This document shows, piece after piece, positions 1-9,904 of a DNA stretch of 64,000 bases; the first letter of the stretch is position 1, and every line of letters starts with the position of its first letter. The stretch comes from Paenibacillus camerounensis (GTDB lineage: Bacteria > Bacillota > Bacilli > Paenibacillales > Paenibacillaceae). The stretch covers positions 62,001 to 126,000 of the forward strand of contig NZ_CCDG010000024.1 in assembly GCF_000723885.1 (NCBI RefSeq), written 5' to 3'. The notes beneath the pieces were generated by a model, which ran no database searches, had not been told where the DNA came from, and saw only the letters and a list, made by a program, of their open reading frames with translations. The translations under genes and the position numbers were made by a program.

Positions 1-394
<394 letters not shown>

Positions 395-425
395 TTTGGC
401 TGTTGACTGACGGGAGGCGATTAAA

Positions 426-734
426 ATGAAGCAAAAGAAGGTTCCGCTGCGCAAATGCGTTGCCAGCCAGGAAATGATGCCGAAGAAAGAGCTGATCCGT
501 GTGGTCCGTACGCCGGACGGCGAAGTGATGATCGATCTGACGGGCAAAAAGTCAGGCCGGGGTGCTTACATCTGCGGTAAACTGGAATGCTTTAAACTGG
601 CACAAAAGAACAAAGCGCTTGACCGTGCATTAAAATGTCAGGTGAGTCCTGAAATCTATGCCCAGCTGGCAAGGGATTTTGCATCCGTCGAGGAAGAATT
701 TCTAGCAGCAAAGGACAGTGAGGACAATGAGTAA
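426..734 (+). CDS. rnpM: YlxR family RNA-binding protein, RNase P modulator RnpM
   Basis: This small basic protein of 102 residues carries the YlxR (DUF448) signature: an N-terminal KKVPLRKCVAS segment, an ELIRVVR strand and the GRGAYIC motif near residue 45. The B. subtilis homologue has been described as an RNase P modulator; that role is taken from the family and not shown here. A good Shine-Dalgarno (GGGAGGCG) precedes the ATG. It lies between nusA and ylxQ and overlaps the latter by 8 bases, which indicates translational coupling in the nusA-infB operon. Confidence 0.92.
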   Translation: MKQKKVPLRKCVASQEMMPKKELIRVVRTPDGEVMIDLTGKKSGRGAYICGKLECFKLAQKNKALDRALKCQVSPEIYAQLARDFASVEEEFLAAKDSEDNE

Positions 735-1050
735 AACCCTTTCTTATTTAGGGCTTGCGATGAGAGCAGGCAAGATTGTCACCGGAGATGAGGCTGTGCT
801 CAAAGCAGTGCGGTCTTCAGAGGCGAAGCTGGTCGTCCTGGCAGGTGACGCTTCAGATAATACCCAAAAAAAGTTCCGTGATAAGTGCGGAACCTACGAT
901 ATTCCACTAGTAATCGCATTTCACCGGGATGAACTCGGTGCAAGTATTGGTAAGGACCAGCGCGTTGTGCTGGCCGTTACGGATAAAGGATTCGCGGAAA
1001 TGATCTCCAGAACGCTTGGAGATACTGTCGGAGGTGGAGTTATTGACTAA
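727..1050 (+). CDS. ylxQ: L7Ae/L30e/S12e/Gadd45 family ribosomal protein YlxQ
   Basis: A protein of about 107 residues with the L7Ae-type fold; the N-terminal [18 protein letters not shown] and the central [10 protein letters not shown] segments are typical of YlxQ. Family members bind kink-turn RNA. A GTG nine bases upstream would also be in frame, but the ATG at 727 has the better-spaced AGTGAGG ribosome binding site and gives the usual [11 protein letters not shown] start. The 5' end overlaps rnpM and the 3' end overlaps infB, so the three are probably translated in a coupled way. Confidence 0.9.
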   Translation: MSKTLSYLGLAMRAGKIVTGDEAVLKAVRSSEAKLVVLAGDASDNTQKKFRDKCGTYDIPLVIAFHRDELGASIGKDQRVVLAVTDKGFAEMISRTLGDTVGGGVID

Positions 1051-3712
1051 AGAAGATAATAAGGATAAACTGCGCGTGTATGAATACGCGAAATCTCTGA
1101 ATATGAGCAGTAAAGAAATTATTACAATTCTGAAGCGTTTGAATGTTCCTGTGAATAATCATATGAGTGTGATGGAGGACGGCTCCGTAAACAAAGTGGA
1201 GCAGTTCTTTAAGGACATCAAATCAAACGCTGCAGCCAAGCGGGACAACGGCACCAGCAGCCGTCCGGCAGGAGCCGGCACGGTAACCGCCGAACCCCAT
1301 AGTGCTCAGAATGCCAACAAAAATCAACCGGAAAAGCAGGTAGGTATGAACAGTAACCAAAACAACAACCAATCGACAACGTCGTCCAGGCCCCAAAGCG
1401 GACAAGATTCCCGCAGAACCAACTCAGGCTCCACCCAGAATTCCCGCCCGCAGGGCAGCTCAACCGGCGGCAACCGCCCGCAGGGCAGTTCCACTGGTGG
1501 TAGCCGTCCACAAGGCAGCTCAACCGGCGGCAACCGTCCGCAGGGAAGCTCCACTGGCGGCAACCGTCCACAGGGAAGCTCCACTGGCGGCAACCGTCCG
1601 CAAGGCAGCTCCACTGGCGGCAACCGCCCACAAGGCAGCTCCACTGGCGGCAACCGTCCGCAAGGAAGCTCTACTGGCGGTAGCCGTCCTCAAGGAAGCG
1701 GTACAGGCAGTCGTCCTCAAGGACAAGGCGGCAGCGCTCCGCGTACAGACAGCCGTCCGCAAGGACAAGGCGGCGGAGATTTCTCCCGTGGCGGCGACAG
1801 AGGACCGAAGAAGAACACTACGGGTAACAGACCGAACAATAACAGCGGACAAAAACGGTTCGAAGACGGCAGAGGCGGCAATTATCGCGGCCGCGGCAAC
1901 GGCAAGAACGGCCGTGGCGGACGGAACCAGCCAATGGTACAGCGTGAGAAGATTGACAACACCCCTAAGAAGATTATTGTCCGCGGCAGCATGACCGTCG
2001 GCGAAACTGCCAAACTGCTGCATAAGGATGCTTCAGAAGTTATTAAGAAGCTGATCCTGATGGGTGTAATGGCAACCATCAACCAGGAGCTTGATATCGA
2101 CACTATTCTGCTCTTGTCCGGTGAATTCGGCGTAGAAGTAGAAGTGAAGATCCCTGTTGATGAAGATAGCTTCGAAACGGTGGAAGAGAACGATTCCGAT
2201 GAGGAATTGATGACACGTCCGCCTGTTGTTACGATCATGGGTCACGTTGACCATGGTAAAACAACATTGCTCGATGCTATCCGTTCAACGAACGTAACCG
2301 GCGGCGAAGCCGGCGGGATTACACAGCACATCGGCGCATACCAGGCTGAAATCAATCACAAGAAAATTACGTTCCTGGATACTCCGGGTCACGAAGCGTT
2401 TACCGCCATGCGTGCCCGCGGTGCTCAAGTAACGGATATGACTATTATCGTCGTAGCTGCTGATGACGGTGTTATGCCGCAGACGGTAGAAGCGATCAAC
2501 CATGCGAAGGCTGCCGGACTTCCGATTATTGTCGCAGTTAACAAAATCGACAAGCCGGGTGCAGATCCTGACCGTGTTAAGCAGGAGCTTACTAACTATG
2601 AGCTGGTGCCTGAAGAGTGGGGCGGAGACACTATCTTCGTTAACCTGTCAGCCAAGCAGCGCATTAACCTGGAAGAGCTGCTGGAAATGATTCTGCTCGT
2701 GGCTGAAGTTAACGAGTATAAAGCGAACCCTGACAAACGGGCACGCGGTACAGTAATAGAAGCCGAGCTTGACAAAAACCGCGGACCGGTTGCCCGTATT
2801 CTTGTACAGAACGGTACGCTGAAGGTCGGAGACGCATTTGTAGCAGGTAACTGCTTCGGACGTGTCCGCGCCATGGTAAATGACAAGGGACGCAAAATCA
2901 AGGAAGCGGGACCTTCCACTCCGGTAGAAATTACCGGTCTGACTGAAGTGCCGCAGGCGGGCGATCCGTTCATGGCCTTCGAAGACGAGCGTAAAGCACG
3001 TGCGATTGCCGACAGACGTTCCATCACCCAGCGCCAATCCGAGCTGAACACGAACACCCGTGTAACACTGGATGATCTGTTCAAGCATATCAAGGACGGC
3101 GAGATCAAAGACCTGAACGTTATCATCAAGGCAGACGTACAGGGTTCGGTAGAGGCGCTTAAGGGCTCTCTGGCGAAGATCGAGGTAGAAGGCGTACGCG
3201 TAAAAATTATTCACAGCGGTGCGGGTGCAATCACGGAATCCGATATTACGCTGGCTGCAGCATCCAATGCCATCGTAATCGGCTTCAACGTTCGTCCGGA
3301 TACCCAGACCAAAGCTGCTGCTGAGCAGGAGAAGGTTGATGTGCGCCTGCACAACATCATCTATAACGTAATTGAAGAGATCGAAAGTGCCATGAAGGGT
3401 ATGCTTGATCCGATCTTCAAAGAAAATATTATCGGCCACGCTGAAGTGCGCAACGTCTTCAAAATCAGCAAAGTGGGCAGTGTTGCAGGCTGTATGGTTA
3501 CAGACGGCAAAATCACCCGCAATGCCGAAATGCGTCTAGTCCGCGGCGGTATTGTAGTCTTCGAAGGCAAGGTCGATACCTTGAAGCGCTTCAAGGATGA
3601 TGCTAAAGAAGTGGCGCAGGGTTATGAATGCGGCATAACTTTGGAACGCTATAATGACCTCCAAGAGGGGGACGTTATCGAAGCGTTCATCATGGAAAAG
3701 GTAGAGCGCTAA
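1043..3712 (+). CDS. infB: Translation initiation factor IF-2
   Basis: IF-2 is the GTPase that places initiator tRNA on the 30S subunit. In order: an IF2N helical domain at residues 1-60, a low-complexity Arg/Gly/Asn/Ser/Pro-rich region to about residue 300 with a 10-residue tandem repeat, a second IF2N domain, then the GTPase with G1 GHVDHGKT (about 400), G3 DTPGHEAF and G4 NKID, and the IF-2 domains II-IV. I chose the TTG at 1043 because a GGAGGTGG ribosome binding site lies 5-6 bases upstream; a TTG at 1016 would add nine residues but has no such site. The start lies inside the end of ylxQ. The low-complexity region is unusually repetitive. Confidence 0.97.
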   Translation: MTKEDNKDKLRVYEYAKSLNMSSKEIITILKRLNVPVNNHMSVMEDGSVNKVEQFFKDIKSNAAAKRDNGTSSRPAGAGTVTAEPHSAQNANKNQPEKQVGMNSNQNNNQSTTSSRPQSGQDSRRTNSGSTQNSRPQGSSTGGNRPQGSSTGGSRPQGSSTGGNRPQGSSTGGNRPQGSSTGGNRPQGSSTGGNRPQGSSTGGNRPQGSSTGGSRPQGSGTGSRPQGQGGSAPRTDSRPQGQGGGDFSRGGDRGPKKNTTGNRPNNNSGQKRFEDGRGGNYRGRGNGKNGRGGRNQPMVQREKIDNTPKKIIVRGSMTVGETAKLLHKDASEVIKKLILMGVMATINQELDIDTILLLSGEFGVEVEVKIPVDEDSFETVEENDSDEELMTRPPVVTIMGHVDHGKTTLLDAIRSTNVTGGEAGGITQHIGAYQAEINHKKITFLDTPGHEAFTAMRARGAQVTDMTIIVVAADDGVMPQTVEAINHAKAAGLPIIVAVNKIDKPGADPDRVKQELTNYELVPEEWGGDTIFVNLSAKQRINLEELLEMILLVAEVNEYKANPDKRARGTVIEAELDKNRGPVARILVQNGTLKVGDAFVAGNCFGRVRAMVNDKGRKIKEAGPSTPVEITGLTEVPQAGDPFMAFEDERKARAIADRRSITQRQSELNTNTRVTLDDLFKHIKDGEIKDLNVIIKADVQGSVEALKGSLAKIEVEGVRVKIIHSGAGAITESDITLAAASNAIVIGFNVRPDTQTKAAAEQEKVDVRLHNIIYNVIEEIESAMKGMLDPIFKENIIGHAEVRNVFKISKVGSVAGCMVTDGKITRNAEMRLVRGGIVVFEGKVDTLKRFKDDAKEVAQGYECGITLERYNDLQEGDVIEAFIMEKVER
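1445..1720 (+). repeat. In-frame 30-bp tandem repeat in infB
   Basis: Eight consecutive copies of a 30-base unit encode RPQGSSTGG plus Asn or Ser, followed by shorter degenerate RPQGSGTG and RPQGQGG units. The copies differ at third codon positions (for example CCG/CCA and GGC/GGA), so the repeat is old enough to have drifted, or codon differences have been kept. It lies in the poorly conserved IF-2 linker. Confidence 0.95.
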
Positions 3713-3729
3713 GCGAAGAGGTGATATAG

Positions 3730-4080
3730 ATGTCTAAAATCAGAGCAGGACGGGTTGGCGAACAGATCAAAAAAGAGCTGAGCCAGCTTATCCAGGGCGG
3801 ACTGAAAGACCCGCGTGTAGGGTTTGTTACCGTAACCGGCGTAGACGTGACGAACGATCTGTCGCAGGCCAAAGTGTACCTGAGCGTGTTCGGTGATGCG
3901 GAGCAGCAGAATGCCTCGCTCAAAGCGATTGAGAAAGCTAACGGCTTTCTCCGCTCTGAGCTTGGTAAGGCTATCCGCCTGCGCCATACGCCGGAGCTGA
4001 TCTTCAAGTTCGACGAATCCGTAGCTTACGGAAGTCATATTGAGAAGCTGCTGGGTGAAATTAAGCACGAAGAAAGCTAG
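3730..4080 (+). CDS. rbfA: 30S ribosome-binding factor A
   Basis: A protein of 116 residues with the single KH-like RbfA fold. Visible landmarks are the N-terminal [17 protein letters not shown] helix, the [26 protein letters not shown] core, and the RLRHTPEL segment near the C terminus. RbfA binds the 30S subunit and helps mature the 5' end of 16S rRNA. The gene lies 17 bases after infB with a GAGGTG ribosome binding site, in its usual operon place. Confidence 0.96.
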   Translation: MSKIRAGRVGEQIKKELSQLIQGGLKDPRVGFVTVTGVDVTNDLSQAKVYLSVFGDAEQQNASLKAIEKANGFLRSELGKAIRLRHTPELIFKFDESVAYGSHIEKLLGEIKHEES

Positions 4081-4101
4081 GAATCATAAAGGAGACGGCG
4101 A

Positions 4102-5079
4102 ATGCAGAGCTATGAACAAAGTCTCCGGCAGACCCGTGAGTTTCTGCTGGAACACGACGATTATCTTGTAGTGTCGCATGTTCAGCCGGACGGAGATGCA
4201 GTCAGCTCCACCCTTGCGGTGGGCTGGCTTCTCTCATGTCTGGGCAAAAAATATACTATGCTGAATGAAGGTCCGATCCCGAAGCGGATGGAATATTTAT
4301 GGCATGCCGGTGAAATCGTGAACCTGGCGGAAGGTGAACTGCCCCGTCAGTACAGCAATATCATTTGCGTCGACTGTGCAGATTTTCAGCGTGTGGGACT
4401 CACCCAGCGCCATTTCTCCAGCGATGCGGTTATCGTGAATATTGATCATCATCCAACCAATAACGGTTACGGATTCATAACGCTGATTAAGCCGGATGCT
4501 GCTGCGACTGCAGAAATTTTGTTCGACCTGCTGAAGACGTTTCAGGTGGAATGGGACCTTGATATTGCTACAGCAATCTATACCGGACTTCTGACGGATA
4601 CCGGCGGCTTCCGTTATACTAATACTTCACCTAAGGTGATGGCGGCGGTTTCGGAGCTTCTGGCGATGGGAGTCAACGGTCCGGAGCTGGCTGAGAATCT
4701 GCTGGAGGAAATGACGCTGGCTCAGGTGAAGGTGCTGAACCGTGCACTGGATACCCTGCAGCTATCCCCCGAAGGGGATATCGCCTGGCTGCATGTTACT
4801 CCTCAGGATATGATGGATTGCGGAGCGGCGAATGAAGATCTGGAAGGCATTGTGAATTATCCCCGTAATATCCGCGGTGTAGAGGTAGGCATCCTGTTTA
4901 AAGTTATCAATGAGCATGCGGTCAAAGCAAGCCTGCGCTCAGCCGGCAAGGTTGACGTAGCTGCACTGGCCCAGGTATTCGGCGGAGGCGGACATACCCG
5001 GGCAGCCGGGGCGCGTATCGACGGTACACTGGATGAAGCGGTAGCTCTGGTGCTTCAGGAGGTCAGACGCCATCTATGA
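4102..5079 (+). CDS. nrnA: Bifunctional oligoribonuclease / pAp phosphatase NrnA
   Basis: DHH/DHHA1 phosphoesterase of 325 residues. It shows the first metal motif SHVQPDGDAVSS near residue 30, VDCAD near 90, the signature NIDHHPTN near 115, and the DHHA1 motif GGGGHTRAAG near the C terminus. The family degrades short oligoribonucleotides and dephosphorylates pAp. The gene sits between rbfA and truB as in other Bacilli and overlaps truB by 4 bases (ATGA), so the two are likely coupled. Confidence 0.94.
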   Translation: MQSYEQSLRQTREFLLEHDDYLVVSHVQPDGDAVSSTLAVGWLLSCLGKKYTMLNEGPIPKRMEYLWHAGEIVNLAEGELPRQYSNIICVDCADFQRVGLTQRHFSSDAVIVNIDHHPTNNGYGFITLIKPDAAATAEILFDLLKTFQVEWDLDIATAIYTGLLTDTGGFRYTNTSPKVMAAVSELLAMGVNGPELAENLLEEMTLAQVKVLNRALDTLQLSPEGDIAWLHVTPQDMMDCGAANEDLEGIVNYPRNIRGVEVGILFKVINEHAVKASLRSAGKVDVAALAQVFGGGGHTRAAGARIDGTLDEAVALVLQEVRRHL

Positions 5080-5990
5080 GTGAGCTTACGGGTGTGTTGG
5101 CAGTCTTTAAGCCTGCCGGTTTTACATCGCATGACGTAGTCGCCAAGGCCCGGCGCATTCTTGGCATGAAGCGGATTGGGCACACCGGAACACTTGATCC
5201 TCAAGTGACCGGGGTGCTGCCTTTGTGTCTTGGACGGGCTACACGGGTCGTGGAATACATACAGGAGCTTCCTAAGGAGTATGTAGCCACACTGCGCCTG
5301 GGGCTGTCGAGTGATACCGAGGATATGACAGGGACGATCACAGAATCAGTGGATGAGGTCAAGGTGACAGAAGCTGAAGTGCTCACTGTGCTGAATACAT
5401 TCAAGGGCGTTATCTCACAGGTGCCGCCAATGTACTCAGCCGTTAAAGTTGACGGCAAGCGTCTCTATGAGCTGGCCAGAGAAGGGAAAACGGTTGAGCG
5501 CAAGAGCCGCGAAGTGGAAATCTATGAGATCGAAATGACGGGTATGGTCTGGAATGGCAATTATCCTGATATTACTTTCCGCGTGCTCTGCTCCAAAGGA
5601 ACCTATATCCGTACACTGTGTGTGGATATAGGGCGTGCGCTTGGGCTTCCGGGTGTCATGGTAGAGCTTACCCGGACAATGTCCGCAGGAATTTCTGCCA
5701 GCCATTGCCTGACCCTTGAACAGATTGCTGAGCACAAGGAAGCCGGGACACTGGATCATCATCTGATTGCAGCAGATGAAGCTATTTCTCATCTCTCCCG
5801 TCATACGGTGAGCGAGGAGAAGAAGAAGGCTGCCCTGCAGGGACAGCGTCTTTCAGTCCGATATGTTGCTCCAACCGTAACGGACAGCGGAGATTTCCGG
5901 CTGTACGACACTGCAGGTGAGTTCCTCGGCATATACAAGCTGGACGATACGGGTGCTATTGCACCGGTTAAAGTGTTCGCCCAGCGCTAA
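5076..5990 (+). CDS. truB: tRNA pseudouridine(55) synthase TruB
   Basis: 304 residues. The catalytic motif GHTGTLDPQVTG lies near residue 36-47, with the nucleophilic Asp in LDP; KEYVATLRLG and the C-terminal CSKGTYIRTL segment are also typical. TruB makes pseudouridine at position 55 of the tRNA T-loop. The start codon overlaps the nrnA stop, and ribF follows after a short gap, as in the conserved operon. Confidence 0.96.
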   Translation: MSELTGVLAVFKPAGFTSHDVVAKARRILGMKRIGHTGTLDPQVTGVLPLCLGRATRVVEYIQELPKEYVATLRLGLSSDTEDMTGTITESVDEVKVTEAEVLTVLNTFKGVISQVPPMYSAVKVDGKRLYELAREGKTVERKSREVEIYEIEMTGMVWNGNYPDITFRVLCSKGTYIRTLCVDIGRALGLPGVMVELTRTMSAGISASHCLTLEQIAEHKEAGTLDHHLIAADEAISHLSRHTVSEEKKKAALQGQRLSVRYVAPTVTDSGDFRLYDTAGEFLGIYKLDDTGAIAPVKVFAQR

Positions 5991-6028
5991 TTATTAATTT
6001 TATCTGTGAATTGTAGGTGAGAAACAGC

Positions 6029-6976
6029 GTGAGAACCGTAACCTTAAGCTATCCAATACCGCCGGAGACTGCAGCTTTATGGGCACAGCCTCAAGTAGCC
6101 GCCCTGGGACAGTTCGACGGACTGCACCGCGGACATGCCAGCGTCATTACATCCGCTGTTGCTCTGGCCCGGAGGCAAGGCGTGCCGGCTGCAGTAATGA
6201 CCTTTCATCCTCATCCCAAGGATGTTATGGGCAAAGGCGATTATGATGGATATTTGACCCCGCCGAAGGACAAGCAGGAGATCCTGACAGGTTTGGGCGT
6301 CGATATTTTGTATATAATAGAATTTAATGAGCAGCTTTCCAGGGTCAGCCCGCAGGATTTCGTATCAGTGATGCTTTTGCCGCTGCAGATTGTAACCGCC
6401 GTGGTCGGATTTGACTTCCGCTTCGGATATCTGGGTGAAGGCGATGCGGATATGCTGCGCGAACTGGGACAGGGAATAATGAGCGTAGAGACAGTGCCTC
6501 CATTCCTGCTTGAAGGGGAGAAGGTAAGCAGCTCTGGGATCCGCAGAAGTCTGCACAGCGGTGATCTTACCCTGGCGAACAGCTGGTTCGGGCGTTGTTA
6601 TCATCTGCGCGGGATTGTCGGTCATGGCGAGAAGCGCGGACGCACCATTGGATTTCCGACAGCCAATCTTCAGCTTGAAGACCATTATGTGATCCCTGCC
6701 AAGGGAGTCTACGCCGTAAAGGTCTTTTATAATGAGGAGATTCTGTACGGAGTCATGAATGTCGGCGTTAAGCCCACTTTTCATGACGGGATGTCGGCAC
6801 CGAGCTTTGAAGTGCATTTGTTTGATTTCGCTTCCGACATCTATGGACAGGAGCTGAAGGTTGAGCTTCAGGCCTTCATCCGTCCAGAACGGAAGTTTGA
6901 GTCCATCGATGCCCTGATTTCGCAGATAGCGAAGGATGCCGGAACGGCCAAAGAGCTGTTGGGATATTCTTCATAA
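6029..6976 (+). CDS. ribF: Bifunctional riboflavin kinase / FAD synthetase
   Basis: The N-terminal half is an FMN adenylyltransferase with GQFDGLHRGH at residues 27-36; the C-terminal half is the flavokinase with the GRTIGFPTANL motif. The enzyme turns riboflavin into FMN and FAD. Two in-frame GTG codons are possible; I chose 6029 because the TAGGTGAG ribosome binding site is correctly spaced for it, whereas the GTG at 6017 lies inside that site. This is the last gene of the nusA-ribF run before the rpsO promoter. Confidence 0.95.
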   Translation: MRTVTLSYPIPPETAALWAQPQVAALGQFDGLHRGHASVITSAVALARRQGVPAAVMTFHPHPKDVMGKGDYDGYLTPPKDKQEILTGLGVDILYIIEFNEQLSRVSPQDFVSVMLLPLQIVTAVVGFDFRFGYLGEGDADMLRELGQGIMSVETVPPFLLEGEKVSSSGIRRSLHSGDLTLANSWFGRCYHLRGIVGHGEKRGRTIGFPTANLQLEDHYVIPAKGVYAVKVFYNEEILYGVMNVGVKPTFHDGMSAPSFEVHLFDFASDIYGQELKVELQAFIRPERKFESIDALISQIAKDAGTAKELLGYSS

Positions 6977-6994
6977 ACTTCTGCCGGACATGCG

Positions 6995-7023
6995 TTTACT
7001 TTTGTCTGCGAAGATGCTATACT
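6995..7023 (+). promoter_or_regulatory. SigA-type promoter of rpsO
   Basis: A -35 box TTTACT (6995-7000) and a -10 box TATACT (7018-7023) are separated by 17 bases. The transcript would have a leader of about 95 bases before rpsO. That leader holds small inverted repeats (CACCG/CGGTG and TAGC/GGCTA around 7055-7098), which could be an S15 feedback site; this last point is inference. Confidence 0.7.
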
Positions 7024-7126
7024 GATTAACGTTGCTGGAATGACAGCATCATAACCTTAGCTTGGTTGCACGTTCTCACCGACGGTGACGAGGCTAATGG
7101 CGATTATAATGAAGGAGGTGAACAGG

Positions 7127-7396
7127 ATGGCATTGACTCAAGAACGTAAACACCAATTGATTGACGAGCACAAAACTCACGAATCCGATACTGGATCCCC
7201 TGAGGTGCAAGTTGCTATCCTTACGGAGAACATCGTTAATTTGACTGACCACCTGCGTACGCACAAGAAGGATCATCATTCCCGTCGCGGACTGCTGAAG
7301 ATGGTTGGACAACGTCGTAAACTGCTGGCGTATTTGAAGAACAAAGACATCAGACGTTACAGCGCCCTGATCGAAAGACTGGGATTGCGTCGCTAA
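7127..7396 (+). CDS. rpsO: 30S ribosomal protein S15
   Basis: An 89-residue S15 protein with the typical [20 protein letters not shown] segment and the [20 protein letters not shown] rRNA-binding part. Upstream in-frame ATG codons exist, but the ATG at 7127 follows an AAGGAGGTG site and gives the standard length. S15 binds 16S rRNA and nucleates the platform of the 30S subunit. It has its own promoter and terminator. Confidence 0.98.
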   Translation: MALTQERKHQLIDEHKTHESDTGSPEVQVAILTENIVNLTDHLRTHKKDHHSRRGLLKMVGQRRKLLAYLKNKDIRRYSALIERLGLRR

Positions 7397-7416
7397 TTTC
7401 CATAAGAGTACCCTTA

Positions 7417-7482
7417 AAGCAGCCTGGTTGTATACCGTATGTCCTTCTTACGATCGACAGCGGGACAGCCGGGTTGCTTTTT
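7417..7482 (+). terminator. Terminator after rpsO
   Basis: AAGCAGCCTGGTTGT pairs with ACAGCCGGGTTGCTT over a 15-bp stem containing G-U pairs, and a T-run follows. The loop is long (about 35 bases). Confidence 0.7.
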
Positions 7483-7518
7483 GAAAATTTACGGAGATTT
7501 TTCCAGCTTTCAAAAGGA

Positions 7519-7571
7519 TATAATGATCAAAAACGGCTGCTTTACCTTCTATAGGAGGACAAGCCGTTTTT
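7519..7571 (+). promoter_or_regulatory. pnp leader: -10 box and T-tailed hairpin
   Basis: A TATAAT -10 box (7519-7524) without a convincing -35 lies upstream of pnp. Just after the expected transcription start, AAAAACGGCT (7529-7538) can pair perfectly with AGCCGTTTTT (7562-7571). The hairpin resembles an intrinsic terminator with a 23-base loop. It may be a feedback or processing element of the pnp message, by analogy with the structured pnp leader of E. coli, or a backup terminator. Confidence 0.5.
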
Positions 7572-7617
7572 GCTTGTAGAATGAATACAGAAATATTACC
7601 AATTAAGGAGGGATTTT

Positions 7618-9720
7618 ATGGAACAACGTGTAGAAATGCAGCTTGGCGGAAGACGCCTTGTGCTGGAAACCGGGCGTCTGGCCAAACAGGCAAATGCCGC
7701 AGTTATGGTCCGCTACGGAGATACCGCAGTATTATGTACGGTTACTGCCTCCAGTGAGCCTAAAGATCTGGATTTTTTCCCGCTTACCGTGAACTATGAA
7801 GAAAGACTATACGCAGTAGGTAAAATTCCGGGCGGATTTATCAAACGTGAAGGCAGACCGAGCGAAAAAGCGATTTTGTCCAGCCGTCTGACTGACCGAC
7901 CGATCCGCCCTCTGTTCCCTGAAGGATTCCGTAATGATGTTCAAGTATTGAACATGGTTATGAGTGTGGATCAGAACTGCGCACCTGACATTGCTGCAAT
8001 GATTGGTACCTCTGCTGCCCTGAGTATTTCCGATGTGCCGTTTGACGGACCGATCGGCGGAGTAGCGGTTGGCCGAATCAATGGCGAATTCATCATTAAC
8101 CCTGATCTCGCCCAGCAGGAAGCCAGTGACATCTATGTTGTGGTTGCCGGAACCAAGGATGCCATTATGATGGTTGAAGCGGAAGCTAACGAAGTGCCGG
8201 AAGACGTGATGCTTGAAGCCATTATGTTCGGGCATGAAGAAATCCGCAAGATTGTAGCTGTGATTGAGGAGCTTGTTGCTGTAGCCGGTAAAGAAAAGAT
8301 GGCTGTAAAGCTTCATGCGGTTAACGCAGACGTGAATACTGAGGTTCGTGCTTTTGCCGGAGACCGTCTGGTTGAGGCTGTTAAGATTGCTGAGAAGCAT
8401 GCGCGCCAGGATGCTATCGATCTGGTCAATAGCGAGACAGTGGAGTATTTCGTTGAGAAATACATAGAGACACCAGAGCTGTTGAAGGATGTAAAAGAAG
8501 TGCTGCATGACATCGTCAAGGATGAAGTGCGCCGCCTGATCACGCATGATAAAGTGCGTCCTGATGGCCGTAAGCTGGATGAAATCCGTCCGATTGAATG
8601 TGATACGGCACTGCTGCCGCGCACACACGGTTCCGGGCTCTTTACCCGCGGACAGACACAGATCCTCAGCGTATGTACACTTGGTGCGCTTGGTGATGTG
8701 CAGATTCTTGACGGAATCGATCCAACTGAAACCAAACGCTTCATGCATCATTACAACTTCCCGCCGTTCAGCGTAGGGGAAGCACGTCCGCTGAGAGCGC
8801 CGGGCCGCCGCGAAATCGGTCACGGGGCACTGGGTGAACGCGCCCTGTCGAAGGTTATCCCTAGTGAAACAGAATTCCCGTACACCATTCGTCTGGTATC
8901 GGAAGCTATTGAATCTAACGGTTCGACTTCCCAGGCAAGCATCTGTGCCAGTATTCTGGCAATGATGGATGCGGGTGTACCGATCAAGGCTCCTGTGGCC
9001 GGCGTAGCTATGGGTCTGATTAAAGACGGAGAGCATGTCTCCATCCTGACAGACATCCAGGGTATGGAAGATCACCTCGGAGATATGGACTTTAAGGTAG
9101 CAGGAACTGCAGAAGGCGTAACGGCAATCCAGATGGATATCAAGATTGCCGGCATTGACCGCAAGATCCTGAAGGAAGCGTTGGAGCAAGCCAGAGAAGG
9201 ACGGCTGTTCATCCTCGGCAAAATGATGGAAGCTATCTCTGCACCAAGACCTAGCCTGTCCCAATATGCGCCTAAGATCATCATCATTAACATCAATCCG
9301 GACAAAATCCGTGATGTTATCGGTGCCGGCGGCAAGATCATCAACAAGATCATTGAAGAAACCGGCGTGAAGATCGACATCGAGCAGGACGGACGCGTAT
9401 TCATCGGTTCTTCCGACGAAGCGATGATCCAGAAGGCCCGCGGTATCATCGAAGGCATCGTGAAGGAAGTCCAGGTCGGTGAGATATATGTCGGTACGGT
9501 TCGCCGCATTGAGAAGTTCGGCGCATTCGTTGAGCTGATTCCAGGCAAAGACGGTCTGGTTCACATCTCCCAGCTGTCGACTGAGCGTGTAGCCAAGGTT
9601 GAAGATGTTGTTGCCATCGGGGATACCATTACCGTAAAAGTAACTGAAATCGACCAGCAGGGCCGTGTCAATCTGTCCCGCAAGGCTGTATTGACTGCAG
9701 AGAGCGGAGCGAAGGCGTAA
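7618..9720 (+). CDS. pnp: Polyribonucleotide nucleotidyltransferase (PNPase)
   Basis: 700 residues, the normal family length. Two RNase PH domains (about 10-210 and 310-540) flank an all-helical linker; a KH domain with [10 protein letters not shown] near 567 and an S1 domain ([20 protein letters not shown]) near 620-690 follow. PNPase degrades RNA 3' to 5' by phosphorolysis and is part of the RNA decay machinery. An AAGGAGG site precedes the ATG. It is monocistronic here, with a T-tailed hairpin on both sides. Confidence 0.98.
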   Translation: MEQRVEMQLGGRRLVLETGRLAKQANAAVMVRYGDTAVLCTVTASSEPKDLDFFPLTVNYEERLYAVGKIPGGFIKREGRPSEKAILSSRLTDRPIRPLFPEGFRNDVQVLNMVMSVDQNCAPDIAAMIGTSAALSISDVPFDGPIGGVAVGRINGEFIINPDLAQQEASDIYVVVAGTKDAIMMVEAEANEVPEDVMLEAIMFGHEEIRKIVAVIEELVAVAGKEKMAVKLHAVNADVNTEVRAFAGDRLVEAVKIAEKHARQDAIDLVNSETVEYFVEKYIETPELLKDVKEVLHDIVKDEVRRLITHDKVRPDGRKLDEIRPIECDTALLPRTHGSGLFTRGQTQILSVCTLGALGDVQILDGIDPTETKRFMHHYNFPPFSVGEARPLRAPGRREIGHGALGERALSKVIPSETEFPYTIRLVSEAIESNGSTSQASICASILAMMDAGVPIKAPVAGVAMGLIKDGEHVSILTDIQGMEDHLGDMDFKVAGTAEGVTAIQMDIKIAGIDRKILKEALEQAREGRLFILGKMMEAISAPRPSLSQYAPKIIIININPDKIRDVIGAGGKIINKIIEETGVKIDIEQDGRVFIGSSDEAMIQKARGIIEGIVKEVQVGEIYVGTVRRIEKFGAFVELIPGKDGLVHISQLSTERVAKVEDVVAIGDTITVKVTEIDQQGRVNLSRKAVLTAESGAKA

Positions 9721-9752
9721 GCCTGAATGACGTTCTAAAATAGATAGGAAGA

Positions 9753-9786
9753 AGAGGCAGAAGCTTTTGCATTCTGGCTCTTTTTT
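9753..9786 (+). terminator. Terminator after pnp
   Basis: AGAGGCAGAA pairs with TTCTGGCTCT (one mismatch) around a 9-base loop and is followed by six T residues. Confidence 0.85.
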
Positions 9787-9904
9787 GTTGTGTTAGCATC
9801 ATATTCTGCTGATCTTTCTCATAGGCTGGGACAAAGGGTCCTGTGCATGCTATACCTGTTGTGCGGGACGGTGAAGACCGTATGTAGCCGGGGAGGACTT
9901 AAGC

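Noticed and set aside
1443..1720. Regular 30-base repeats as a CRISPR-like array
   Set aside because: The units are contiguous, without spacers, and are in frame with IF-2.
7807..9564. 585-codon open frame on the minus strand opposite pnp
   Set aside because: It mirrors the codon structure of pnp, has no family motifs and no ribosome binding site; it is a shadow frame.
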